Source: an uncultured Oscillospiraceae bacterium
GTDB lineage: Bacteria > Bacillota > Clostridia > Oscillospirales > Oscillospiraceae
DNA: 34,934 nucleotides
Reading direction: 5' to 3'
Assembly: GCA_947625355.1 (NCBI GenBank)
Contig: CANQOA010000019.1
Location: 1 to 34,934 of the forward strand
The first letter of the stretch is position 1. Every line of letters begins with the position of its first letter. The notes beneath the pieces were generated by a model, which was not told the DNA's origin, ran no database searches, and saw only the letters and a program-made list of their open reading frames with translations. Made by a program: the position numbers and the translations under genes. Below are positions 1-8,150 of this stretch, piece by piece.

Positions 1-393
1 GAGGGCGAGACCTTCCACTACTCCTCCTGGGAGAGCATGATCACCGACCCCAAGAACGACGCCGAGAAGGATTGGCGCGAGCACAACGGTGTGAACACCA
101 ACCAGGAGTATCTGGAGAACCAGAGCTACAGCGTTATCCCCGGCGTGAACTACTCCGCCAGCACCCGTTCCTCTGAGTTGGAGCTGACCTGGTCTCAGGT
201 GACCACCGCTGTGAAGCAGGGTTCCTGGAATGCCATCTATGCCAACAGCGACGAGGAGTTCGACCAGATCGTGGCCCAGATGATCTCCGACTGCGAGGAG
301 TACGGCTATGCCGACTGCCTGGCCTGGGGCGAGAACGAGGCCGCGCTGAAGTATCAGCTGCAGGTCGATGCCGGCCTGAGCCCTGCCAAGTAA
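1..393 (+). CDS. Extracellular solute-binding protein of a sugar ABC transporter (C-terminal part)
   Basis: Only the last 130 codons are present; the frame is open from base 1, so the start lies upstream. The acidic, aromatic-rich sequence with a final stretch on a bound-monomer theme (WNAIYANSDEEFDQIVAQM, then a helix ending in GLSPAK) resembles the C-terminal lobe of family 1 carbohydrate-binding lipoproteins, which capture an oligosaccharide outside the cell and pass it to two permeases. No enzyme or membrane motif is visible. It is followed by a strong terminator and then by a DUF624 gene and glycosidases, the usual company of a carbohydrate uptake operon. The ligand cannot be read from this fragment; xyloglucan oligosaccharides are suggested only by the neighbours. 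Confidence 0.65.
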   Translation, partial: EGETFHYSSWESMITDPKNDAEKDWREHNGVNTNQEYLENQSYSVIPGVNYSASTRSSELELTWSQVTTAVKQGSWNAIYANSDEEFDQIVAQMISDCEEYGYADCLAWGENEAALKYQLQVDAGLSPAK

Positions 394-429
394 GAGCGAG
401 GACCCTTTGAAAGCATAAAGCAAATTCCC

Positions 430-480
430 GCGGGGAGCGGAGCCACCCGTTTATGCCCGGCTCCGCTTCCCGCCGTTTTA
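430..480 (+). terminator. Intrinsic terminator after the solute-binding protein gene
   Basis: A 15-bp stem (430-444 with 459-473, one G-U pair) encloses a 14-nt loop and is followed by CGTTTTATTA. It separates the binding-protein gene from the DUF624 gene 38 bases further on. Such a hairpin often lets the abundant binding protein be made in excess over the genes downstream. Confidence 0.75.
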
Positions 481-511
481 TTACGGAGGCCCCGCGGCGA
501 AAGGAGCGCCT

Positions 512-1174
512 ATGAATCTGAAAGTGGATTCCCCCATCATCCAGACAGGGATCCGCATCGTGGACCTGCTGATCCTGAATCTGCTGTGGGCCGTGGGGTG
601 CATCCCCCTGGTCACCGCGGGCGCGTCCACCATCGCGGCCTTTACCGTCACGCTGAAAATGGCCGAGCACCGGGAGTCCTCCGGGGTGTTCGCCGCCTTC
701 TGGACGGCGTACGGGAAAAACCTCAAGCACGGCATCCCCCTGACGCTGATCTTCGCCGTGGTGGTCTACGGCATATGGCTGGACTGGCAGCTTTTCGAGA
801 ACCTGGAAGGGAACACGGTGGGGTTTCTCATCGTGGGCCTCCTGGCCGGCTTTTTCCTTCTGATGCACTATCTTTACGTGTTTCCCCTGGAGGCCCGGTA
901 CGCTAATACGCTGCTGCGCAGCCTCGCCAATTCCCGGCGCATCTTCGTGCGCTTTTTCGTCCGCACCCTGGGCCTGATCGGCATCCTGGTCATCCAGGTG
1001 CTGCTGTTCACCCAGATCAACGCGGTGCTTTTGTATATCGGCATTTTCTGCCTGCCGATCCTGATGATCTATACCACCAGCCAGGTCATCATGCCCATTT
1101 TCCGCAAGATCGAGAAGGACGGCGCCGCTGACGACGGCTTCTCCATCGACCGGGAGGGCTATTCCATCCACTGA
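512..1174 (+). CDS. DUF624 (YesL-like) integral membrane protein
   Basis: A 220-residue protein with about five hydrophobic spans (roughly residues 15-40, 70-92, 102-125, 148-170 and 172-195) and basic loops between them. The opening pattern, with a hydrophobic segment ending in CIPLVTAGAS and followed by a predicted helix with AFWTAYGKNLK, is characteristic of the DUF624/YesL family. Members sit beside sugar ABC transporters and glycosidases in Firmicutes; their biochemical role is unknown, though a part in transport or its control is usually assumed. The start has a good AAGGAG site eight bases upstream. It lies between the binding-protein gene and the alpha-xylosidase gene, on the same strand. 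Confidence 0.8.
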   Translation: MNLKVDSPIIQTGIRIVDLLILNLLWAVGCIPLVTAGASTIAAFTVTLKMAEHRESSGVFAAFWTAYGKNLKHGIPLTLIFAVVVYGIWLDWQLFENLEGNTVGFLIVGLLAGFFLLMHYLYVFPLEARYANTLLRSLANSRRIFVRFFVRTLGLIGILVIQVLLFTQINAVLLYIGIFCLPILMIYTTSQVIMPIFRKIEKDGAADDGFSIDREGYSIH

Positions 1175-1237
1175 AAACAGCGGCGGGCATATACCCGCCT
1201 GAGAAATACACGGTGTGATTTCCGAAAGGAGAGAACC

Positions 1238-3496
1238 ATGAAATTCCACTATGGCGAATGGCTCATGCGTCCGGGCGTCAAGACGTATAACTGCGAACAG
1301 ATCCGCCAGGTCCGGCTGTCCGAGGACGGGCGGGAGGTGCGGCTGTTCGCGGTGCCCTACCGGCAGGACGACCGGAGTCTGGACGGTCCGGCCCAGGAGA
1401 TCAGCGTCTCGTCGCCTCAGCCGGATATGCTCCGGCTGCGCTCGGTGCACTTCAAGGGCGTCCGGCGCAAGATGCCCCGGTTCGACCTGGAGGACCGGCG
1501 CTGCCCGCTGGAGGTGTGCGAGGACGCCGAGACCCTGCAGATCGCCTCCGGACAGCTGCGGCTTCTCATCCACAAAAAGCCGCCCTGCACGCTCACCTAT
1601 TATTATGGCGATCGGAAGCTCACCAACGTGGGGGAGCGGTTCGGCTCCGCCATGCTGAGCTATGTGGAGGCGCCGGAGGGCCCCTTCATGAGCTGCCAGC
1701 TCCAGGTGGACGTGGGGGAGAAGATCTACGGCATGGGCGAGCGGTTCACGCCTTTCGTGCGCAACGGCCAGACTGTGGACATCTGGAACGAGGACGGCGG
1801 CACCTCCAGCGAGATCTCCTATAAGAACATCCCGTTCTATCTCAGCTCCAACAGCTACGGCGTGCTGGTGGACGACACCGGCCCGGTGTCCTTCGAGGTG
1901 TGCTCCGAGGCGGTGACGAAGGTGCAGTTCAGCGTCCCCGGCCATGCCCTGGACTTCATCCTCATCGGCGCGCCGGACCGCAAGGGCGTGCTGGAGCGGT
2001 ATACCGCTCTCGCGGGCCGTCCGGCGCTGCCGCCGGCCTGGACCTTCGGACTGTGGCTGTCTTCCTCGTTCACCACCGACTATGACGAGCGGACCGTCAT
2101 GGGCTTTGTGGACGGCATGAAGGAGCGGGATATCCCCTTGCGGGTGTTCCACTTCGACTGCTTTTGGATGCGGGAGAACGAGTGGTGCGGCTTTGAGTGG
2201 GACCGGGACATGTTCCCCGACGTGGAGGGGATGCTGGCACGGCTGCACGAAAAGGGGCTGAAGGTCTGCGTGTGGATCAACCCCTATCTCGCCCAGCACA
2301 GCGCCGCCTTCGACGAGGCGGCGGAGAAGGGCTACCTGCTCAAACGGCCCGATGGGGACATCTGGCAGTGGGATCTGTGGCAGGCGGGCCTGGCGGTGGT
2401 TGACTTTACCAATCCCGACGCCGTAAAATGGTATCAGGATAAACTGCGCCGGCTCATGGCCCAGGGGGTGGACTGCTTCAAGACGGATTTCGGCGAGCGC
2501 ATCCCCACCGACGCGGTATATTTCGACGGCAGCGACCCTCAGCGGATGCACAACTACTACACCTTCCTGTACAACAAGGCGGTGTTCGACGTCATCCGGG
2601 AGGTGAAGGGCGAGGGGGAGGCCGTGGTCTTTGCCCGCAGCGCCACCGTGGGCGGCCAGCGGTTCCCGGTCCACTGGGGCGGCGACTGCAACAGCACCTA
2701 TGTGTCCATGGCCGAGTCTCTGCGGGCGGGCCTGAGCCTGTGCTTGAGCGGGTTCGGCTACTGGAGCCACGACATCGGCGGCTTTGAGGGCACCGCGCCG
2801 GCGGACGTGTATAAGCGCTGGCTGGCCTTCGGCCTTTTGAGCCCCCATTCCCGGCTCCATGGCTCCGGCTCCTACCGAGTGCCCTGGCTGTTCGGGGAGG
2901 AGGCGGTGGATGTGTGCCGCCGGTTCACCAAGCTGAAAAACCGCCTGATGCCCTATCTTTACGCCCTGGCGGCGGAGAACAGCCGCACCGGCGTGCCGGT
3001 GATGCGCGCCATGCTGCTGGAGTTCGACGACCCCGGCTGCGAGGAGTTGGACCGGCAGTATATGCTGGGCGACGCGCTGCTCGCCGCGCCGGTGATGCGG
3101 GAAAACGGCACGGTGGACTATTATCTGCCTCATGGGACCTGGACCCATCTTCTCTCCGGTGAGAGAGCGGAGGGCACCGGCTGGCGGCGGGAGAGCTATG
3201 ACTTTTTCTCCCTGCCCCTTTTCGTGCGGGAGAACACCATCCTGCCTCTGGGCGGGCGTGACGACCGGCCGGACTATGACTATACGCGGGATCTGACCGT
3301 GCGGCTCTATGCCATGGCCGACGGAGGTCAGGCGGAGCGGGTGGTCTGCGATACGGCCGGCGCGCCGGTGCTGCGCCTGTCCGCCGCCAGGACGGGGGAC
3401 GAGATCACCGTGACCGTCCGCGGAAAGGCGCCGGGTCTGCGCCTGGAACAGATCGGTACGGACTGCCGGCTCACGGTGGATGAGTCGGGAGAATGA
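1238..3496 (+). CDS. yicI: GH31 alpha-xylosidase (YicI type)
   Basis: A 752-residue cytoplasmic glycoside hydrolase of family 31, which cleaves alpha-1,6-xylosyl residues such as the isoprimeverose unit of xyloglucan oligosaccharides. No signal peptide is seen. The beta-sandwich N-domain covers about residues 1-255 and the (beta/alpha)8 barrel about 265-590. Asp417 in KTDFGE is the expected nucleophile and Asp483 in GGDCNSTY the acid/base; these positions are almost identical to Asp416 and Asp482 of E. coli YicI. The segment FHFDCFWM (305-312) is also typical of the alpha-xylosidase subgroup rather than of alpha-glucosidases. Length is near the usual 770. A GGAGAG site precedes the ATG. The next gene, a GH42 enzyme, starts 18 bases after the stop, so both are probably cotranscribed. 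Confidence 0.88.
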   Translation: MKFHYGEWLMRPGVKTYNCEQIRQVRLSEDGREVRLFAVPYRQDDRSLDGPAQEISVSSPQPDMLRLRSVHFKGVRRKMPRFDLEDRRCPLEVCEDAETLQIASGQLRLLIHKKPPCTLTYYYGDRKLTNVGERFGSAMLSYVEAPEGPFMSCQLQVDVGEKIYGMGERFTPFVRNGQTVDIWNEDGGTSSEISYKNIPFYLSSNSYGVLVDDTGPVSFEVCSEAVTKVQFSVPGHALDFILIGAPDRKGVLERYTALAGRPALPPAWTFGLWLSSSFTTDYDERTVMGFVDGMKERDIPLRVFHFDCFWMRENEWCGFEWDRDMFPDVEGMLARLHEKGLKVCVWINPYLAQHSAAFDEAAEKGYLLKRPDGDIWQWDLWQAGLAVVDFTNPDAVKWYQDKLRRLMAQGVDCFKTDFGERIPTDAVYFDGSDPQRMHNYYTFLYNKAVFDVIREVKGEGEAVVFARSATVGGQRFPVHWGGDCNSTYVSMAESLRAGLSLCLSGFGYWSHDIGGFEGTAPADVYKRWLAFGLLSPHSRLHGSGSYRVPWLFGEEAVDVCRRFTKLKNRLMPYLYALAAENSRTGVPVMRAMLLEFDDPGCEELDRQYMLGDALLAAPVMRENGTVDYYLPHGTWTHLLSGERAEGTGWRRESYDFFSLPLFVRENTILPLGGRDDRPDYDYTRDLTVRLYAMADGGQAERVVCDTAGAPVLRLSAARTGDEITVTVRGKAPGLRLEQIGTDCRLTVDESGE

Positions 3497-3514
3497 AGCG
3501 GAGGAGGGACCGAT

Positions 3515-5479
3515 ATGATCAAGGTCGGAATGGCCTATTACCCGGAACACTGGGACCGCTCCCTATGGGAAGAGGACGCCGCCCGGATGAAGGCGCTGGG
3601 CGTGCATGTGGTGCGCCTGGCGGAATTTGCCTGGGGCCGGATGGAGCCGGAGGAAGGGCGGTTCGACTTCAGCTGGCTGGATGAGGCCATCGATGTCATC
3701 GCCCGCCATGGGATGCAGGTGATCCTGTGCACCCCCACCAACAGCGCCCCGGTGTGGCTCTATACCGACCACCCGGAGACGGTCCAGTGGGGCCGGAACG
3801 GTCGCCCCACAGACATCGGCATCCGGGGCCACCGGTGCATCCAGAGCCCGGTGTTCCGCCGCTATGCCGGCCGGATCGTGGACGAGATGGCCAGGCGCTA
3901 TGCCGGCCGGCCGGAGGTCTATGCCTGGCAGATCGACAACGAGCTGGAGAGCAACCACTGCACCTGCCCCTCCTGCCGGGAGGCGTTCCGCCGCTGGCTG
4001 GAGGAGAAGTACGGCACGGTGGCGGCGCTGAACAGGGCTTGGGGCACCGACGTCTGGAGCGGCCAGATCACCCGCTGGGACCAGGTCCAGCCATTGCTGG
4101 CGCCGGACTGTCTGCCGGACTGGCACAATCCCGCTTTCATGCTGGACTATGAGCGCTTCGCCGCCTGGTGCACGGCGGATTATGTCCGGTGGCAGCGCCA
4201 GCTCATCCGGCATTTTGACCCGGACGCCATCGTCACCACCAACAGCTGCTTCTGCGGCAACATGCCGGACTTCCACCAGGAATTTGCCCAGCTGGATGTG
4301 GCCGCCTATGACAACTATCCGCCCATGGACGTGCCGGAGGACCCGGAGACGCTCTATTCCAACGCGTTCGCCCTGGATTTCATCCGGGGCTTCAAGCGCA
4401 AAAACTTCTGGATATTGGAGCAGCTGGGCGGCGCGGGCGGCTGCTGGAGCCCCATGGGCGTCGCGCCGGAGCCGGGCATGATCGAGGGCTACGCGATGCA
4501 GACTGTGGCCCACGGGGCGGACCTGGTGAGCTTTTTCCGCTGGCGCTCTTCCTGCTCGGGCGCGGAGATGCTGGGCCACGGCGTGCTGGACCACGACAAC
4601 CGGGACAACCGCCGTCTGGCGGAGATCGGCAATTTCTGCCGCCGGCTGGAAAAGCTGCCGGCGCTGGATGAGACCGGTCTGCACAGCGACGTGGCGCTGC
4701 TGTACGGCGCGGACCAGGAGTTCGCCCTCAAGAACCAGCGCCAGTCCCGCAATTTTGCCTACTGGACCCAGCTGAAGCTGTTCCACGACGCCTGCATGGG
4801 TCTGGGCGTCAACGTGGACGTGGTGGCCGAGGACACGCCGCTGGACGGCTATAAGGCGGTGCTGGTCCCCACCCATTATGTGACGGACCGCGCCCTGGCG
4901 GAGCGGCTGGAGGCATTTGCCGCCGCCGGCGGCACCGCGGTGCTCACGAATCGCAGCGGCGTGAAGGACGCGCACAACAACTGCATCTTCGGCGAGACGC
5001 TGCCCACGGCGTTCCGGAAGCTGTGCGGCTGCCGGGTGGAGGAATATGACGCCATCGGAGAGCGGCGCATGCGCATCGCCTCGGTCAACGGCGGCAGCTA
5101 TCTCGTCACCGGCTGGTGCGATATCCTGGAGCCGGAGGGCGCGCAGGTATGGGCCCGCTATACGGAGAAGTTCTATGCCGGCGCGGCGGCGGTCACGAAA
5201 AACGCCTTTGGCGCGGGCCGCGCTTACTACGTCGGCGCGGTGGGCGAGCGGGCGCTGTACCGGGCGCTCCTCACCGAGATCTTCCGGGAGCTGTCCATCC
5301 CGGTGGTGCCCGGACTGCCCGATGGGGTGGAGGTGACGACACGGAGCGGCGCGGAGGGCTGCTATCGCTTCTTCTTCAACAATACCCTGCGCGGCAAGAG
5401 CTTTGCCCTGGGGGAGCGGCGGGTCACGCTGCGGCCTCTGGAGATGAAGATCGAGACCGAGGGAGGCGAGTGGCTGTGA
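3515..5479 (+). CDS. GH42 beta-galactosidase
   Basis: A 654-residue cytoplasmic enzyme expected to release terminal beta-galactose from oligosaccharides. The barrel domain (about 1-375) opens with GMAYYPEHWD. Glu143 in QIDNE is the likely acid/base and Glu302 in ILEQ the likely nucleophile. The family's zinc site is intact: Cys108 plus the CxCxxC set Cys149, Cys151 and Cys154. A trimerisation domain (about 390-590) and a small C-terminal beta domain follow, the normal GH42 order. A GGAGG site lies upstream of the ATG. The stop codon overlaps the GTG start of the next gene (GTGA), showing translational coupling. Beside an alpha-xylosidase, the natural substrate could be the Gal-beta-1,2-Xyl side chain of xyloglucan, but other galactosides are possible. 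Confidence 0.9.
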   Translation: MIKVGMAYYPEHWDRSLWEEDAARMKALGVHVVRLAEFAWGRMEPEEGRFDFSWLDEAIDVIARHGMQVILCTPTNSAPVWLYTDHPETVQWGRNGRPTDIGIRGHRCIQSPVFRRYAGRIVDEMARRYAGRPEVYAWQIDNELESNHCTCPSCREAFRRWLEEKYGTVAALNRAWGTDVWSGQITRWDQVQPLLAPDCLPDWHNPAFMLDYERFAAWCTADYVRWQRQLIRHFDPDAIVTTNSCFCGNMPDFHQEFAQLDVAAYDNYPPMDVPEDPETLYSNAFALDFIRGFKRKNFWILEQLGGAGGCWSPMGVAPEPGMIEGYAMQTVAHGADLVSFFRWRSSCSGAEMLGHGVLDHDNRDNRRLAEIGNFCRRLEKLPALDETGLHSDVALLYGADQEFALKNQRQSRNFAYWTQLKLFHDACMGLGVNVDVVAEDTPLDGYKAVLVPTHYVTDRALAERLEAFAAAGGTAVLTNRSGVKDAHNNCIFGETLPTAFRKLCGCRVEEYDAIGERRMRIASVNGGSYLVTGWCDILEPEGAQVWARYTEKFYAGAAAVTKNAFGAGRAYYVGAVGERALYRALLTEIFRELSIPVVPGLPDGVEVTTRSGAEGCYRFFFNNTLRGKSFALGERRVTLRPLEMKIETEGGEWL

Positions 5480-6600
5480 ACTTCCAGCCGGTCACAGAGT
5501 TTCTGGACAGCGTGGACGCCCGCTGGGGCGTGCCCGCCTGCGAGTGCATCGTGGCCCAGGACCACAAGGTCCTGTACCGCCACTGGGCGGGCCATATGGG
5601 CTGGGGCGCGCCCAGCGAACCTCTCCGGGGCGGAGAGTGGTACTGGATCTATTCCTGCACCAAGCTCATGACCATGACCGCCGCGCTCCAGCTCTGGGAG
5701 CAGGGAAAGCTGGGTCTGGACGACGCGGCGGAAAAGTACATCCCGGAGCTGGGCGCGCTCACGGTCCGGGACGGGGACAGCGTCCGGCCGGCGCGGACCA
5801 CGCTGACGGTCCGGCATCTCATGACCATGACCGGCGGCTTCACCTACGACCAGACCCTGCCCGCCATCCAGGCGGCCCAGGCGAAAAACGCTGGGACCCG
5901 GGAGCTCATCCGGGCGCTGGCAGGCGAGCCGCTGGCTTTCGATCCGGGGACGCATTTTTGTTATAGCATGTGCCACGACGTGATGGCCGCGGTGATCGAG
6001 GCGGCCTCCGGCGAGCGGTTTTCCGACTACATCGCCCGGCACATCACCGCTCCCCTGGGGATCAGGGGCGTCACCTTCCGGCCGGGGGCGCGGGAGCTGG
6101 CGCGCATGCCGGCGCAGATCTGCTGGCACGACCAGCGGAAGGAGTTCTTCCTGGCGGGAAAGGACAACTCCCACCAGCTCACGGCGGACTATGACTCCGG
6201 CGGCGCGGGCATCTGCTGCCGGGCGGAGGATTACATTCCCTTCGTGGACGCGCTCGCCTGCGGCGGCGTGGGGGCCAACGGCGCGCGCATCCTGGCCCCG
6301 GAGACCGTCGAGCTGATGCGCGCAAACCAGCTCTCCGGCCAGACTCTGGCGGATTACAACAACACCATGAAGCCCGCCCCGGAGGGGTACGCCCTGGGCG
6401 TGCGGGTGCATCTGGTGGACGACCGCTTCCCAAAGGGCGAATTCGGCTGGGACGGCGCGGCGGGCGCGCTGGCGCTGATGGAGCCCAAGCGGCGGCTGAG
6501 CGTGTTTTACGTACAGCATGTGCTCAACTACCTGCCCAACTACTCCGAGCTGCATCCCGCGCTGATGGAGCGCATCTACGCGGCGGTGGACGGTAAGTGA
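5476..6600 (+). CDS. Serine beta-lactamase-fold hydrolase / esterase (class C-like, EstB family)
   Basis: A protein of about 374 residues with the penicillin-binding/beta-lactamase fold. The SxxK nucleophile motif is Ser60-Cys-Thr-Lys63 (YSCTK), and the second motif is Tyr163-Ser-Met, where classical class C enzymes have YxN; a Gly-rich third motif lies near GWDGAAGA. There is no signal peptide, which argues for an intracellular esterase rather than a periplasmic beta-lactamase. I start it at the GTG at 5476, nine bases after GGGAGG and overlapping the previous stop; an in-frame GTG at 5470 is too close to the site. Its place in the glycosidase operon suggests removal of acyl groups from imported oligosaccharides, an inference only. 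Confidence 0.8.
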   Translation: MNFQPVTEFLDSVDARWGVPACECIVAQDHKVLYRHWAGHMGWGAPSEPLRGGEWYWIYSCTKLMTMTAALQLWEQGKLGLDDAAEKYIPELGALTVRDGDSVRPARTTLTVRHLMTMTGGFTYDQTLPAIQAAQAKNAGTRELIRALAGEPLAFDPGTHFCYSMCHDVMAAVIEAASGERFSDYIARHITAPLGIRGVTFRPGARELARMPAQICWHDQRKEFFLAGKDNSHQLTADYDSGGAGICCRAEDYIPFVDALACGGVGANGARILAPETVELMRANQLSGQTLADYNNTMKPAPEGYALGVRVHLVDDRFPKGEFGWDGAAGALALMEPKRRLSVFYVQHVLNYLPNYSELHPALMERIYAAVDGK

Positions 6601-6623
6601 TGAGATTGGGAGGAGAGGATACT

Positions 6624-7061
6624 GTGACGATCAGGCGGGCCACCGGCACGGAGGCGGGCGCGCTGGCCAGACTGGCCGCCGAACTGTGGGAAAGCCCCCT
6701 TCAGGAGCTGGAGGAACTGTTCGCCGGCCTCACGAACAGCGGGAACGCCGCCTGCTTTCTCGCGTATCAGGACGATAATGAGCCGCTGGGATTTGCCCAG
6801 TGCCAGCTCCGGCATGACTACGTGGAGGGCACCAGGACCAGCCCGGTGGGGTATTTGGAGGGCCTATACGTCCGGCCCCAGTACCGCCGGCAGGGGACCG
6901 CGTCCCGGCTCCTTGCCGCTTGCCAGGATTGGGCGAGGGCGAAGGGCTGCGCGGAATTTGCCAGCGACTGCGAGCTCGGCAATGACGCCAGTCTGCGGTT
7001 CCATTTGAAGATGGGCTTCGCGGAAGCCAACCGGATCATCTGCTTCACCAAAGCGCTGTAA
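6624..7061 (+). CDS. GNAT acetyltransferase resembling aminoglycoside 6'-N-acetyltransferase AAC(6')
   Basis: A GNAT-fold protein of about 145 residues that should transfer an acetyl group from acetyl-CoA. The segment GYLEGLYVRPQYRRQGTAS holds motif A with the pyrophosphate-binding RRxGxA pattern. The following stretches EFASDCELGNDAS and FHLKMGFAEANRIICFTK are strikingly like the AAC(6')-I group of Acinetobacter-type enzymes, and the length fits that group. I chose GTG at 6624, about seven bases after GGAGGAGAG; the frame is open further upstream from 6597, but that places the ribosome site inside the gene. It is the last gene of the glycan operon and ends at a strong terminator. Whether it acetylates aminoglycosides or an amino sugar cannot be told from sequence. 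Confidence 0.75.
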   Translation: MTIRRATGTEAGALARLAAELWESPLQELEELFAGLTNSGNAACFLAYQDDNEPLGFAQCQLRHDYVEGTRTSPVGYLEGLYVRPQYRRQGTASRLLAACQDWARAKGCAEFASDCELGNDASLRFHLKMGFAEANRIICFTKAL

Positions 7062-7082
7062 AAGTGGCATGATCCAATGACG

Positions 7083-7123
7083 AGCCCCGCCCTGGGATGA
7101 TGTTTCCCAGGGCGGGGCTTTTT
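7083..7123 (+). terminator. Intrinsic terminator closing the plus-strand glycan operon
   Basis: A perfect 15-bp GC-rich stem (7083-7097 with 7105-7119) with a 7-nt loop, followed by five T. It lies between the convergent acetyltransferase and esterase genes and has a T-run only on the plus strand. Confidence 0.9.
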
Positions 7124-7133
7124 GTAATGTTTT

Positions 7134-8111
7134 TCAGAGCGCTCCCAGCTTTTTGGCCAGCGTTTGCAGCAGCGCCTGGGAGATCCGGCCCTCCTGGGCG
7201 AACATCCGAAGGGACTTGCCGCTCTCCATGGGATCGGCCGACAGCTCCTTCGTCAGACCGGGACGCGCCGCCTCCATGGCGGACACACAGGCGGGGCAGG
7301 CGGCCAGACGGCGGATGGGCGTGTCCGGACCGAACCGATCCGCCGGCGGCAGCGTGCCCGGCTGGGCCTTGCCGTCCAGGGGGAAGTCGCCGAACACATG
7401 GCGGAGAAAGCGCACGCTGTCCGGCAGCCAGTCCTGGGTGTCCGGCACGGCGTTGGCGGGATTGCCGTTGGCGTGGGCGGCTTTGCCTGTAGAGAAGCCG
7501 TGCCCAGCCTGGAGATAGACGCGCATCTCAAAGTAGACCGCGTTTTTCGCCAGAGCCTGGGCGAAGCTGAGGGCGTTCTCCACCGGCACGCAGCCGTCGT
7601 CAGAGCTGGCAAAGAGGAAGCTGGGCGGCGTGGTCCAGTCCACGGCGGCGCTGGCGTCGGGGATCTCGATCCCCATGGGCGGGCCCATCTCGGGCAGGAT
7701 GACGGGATAGCCCAGCAGAAGCGCGTCGGGTTTTTCCGGGCCCATGGCGCCCAGGCAGGCCGCCAGGTGCCCGCCCGCGGAAAAGCCGATGGCGGCCACC
7801 TTGGCCGGGTCGATGTGCAGCTCGCCGGCGTGCTCCCGGATATAGCGCAGCGCCGCCGCGCCGTCCTCATGGGCCCGCTCCCAGGGCTTGCCGTTCACGC
7901 TGTAGCGCAGCACGAAGGCGTTGAAGCCCTCGGCCAGATACGCCAGGGCGATGGGCTCCGCCTCCCGGTCCGAGCACATGACGTACCCGCCGCCGGGGAG
8001 CACCAGCATGGCGGGCCGGACGCTCGCCGTGGGCATCTCCCAGCTGTCCTGCTGCAGATAGCAGGTCAGCTCCGCCCCGTTGGGGGCCAGCTTTTCAGTG
8101 AAGATATCCAT
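7134..8111 (-). CDS. Alpha/beta-hydrolase esterase (acetyl-xylan-esterase / Aes-like) with a C-terminal extension
   Basis: A 325-residue alpha/beta hydrolase without signal peptide. The oxyanion segment is PGGGY (39-43), the nucleophile Ser111 sits in GFSAGG, Asp171/172 in SSDD is the probable acid and His204 in AGHGFS the histidine, spaced as in the BD-FAE/acetylxylan esterase group. After about residue 245 comes a roughly 75-residue tail, including RRLAACPACVSAME and a basic helical end, which the core fold does not need and which I do not recognise. A GGAGG site precedes the ATG. It lies 39 bases downstream of the minus-strand GH31 gene and probably shares its transcript. Deacetylation of xyloglucan or xylan oligosaccharides is the likely role. 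Confidence 0.8.
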   Translation of the reverse strand: MDIFTEKLAPNGAELTCYLQQDSWEMPTASVRPAMLVLPGGGYVMCSDREAEPIALAYLAEGFNAFVLRYSVNGKPWERAHEDGAAALRYIREHAGELHIDPAKVAAIGFSAGGHLAACLGAMGPEKPDALLLGYPVILPEMGPPMGIEIPDASAAVDWTTPPSFLFASSDDGCVPVENALSFAQALAKNAVYFEMRVYLQAGHGFSTGKAAHANGNPANAVPDTQDWLPDSVRFLRHVFGDFPLDGKAQPGTLPPADRFGPDTPIRRLAACPACVSAMEAARPGLTKELSADPMESGKSLRMFAQEGRISQALLQTLAKKLGAL

Positions 8112-8150
8112 ACCTTACCTCCGTTTCATTTTGAAGGCGGGACAGCCCGG

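Noticed and set aside
1182-1199. GGCGGG/CCCGCC hairpin as a terminator before the alpha-xylosidase gene
   Set aside because: Only six base pairs and no T-run; probably at most a weak RNA structure.
134-3550. 1138-codon open frame on the minus strand
   Set aside because: It lies opposite the DUF624 and GH31 genes, is rich in Arg/His/Gly/Pro and matches no family; a GC-driven shadow.
5476-6600. True class C beta-lactamase
   Set aside because: No signal peptide, the YxN motif is replaced by YSM, and the setting is a sugar operon; an esterase-type relative is more likely.
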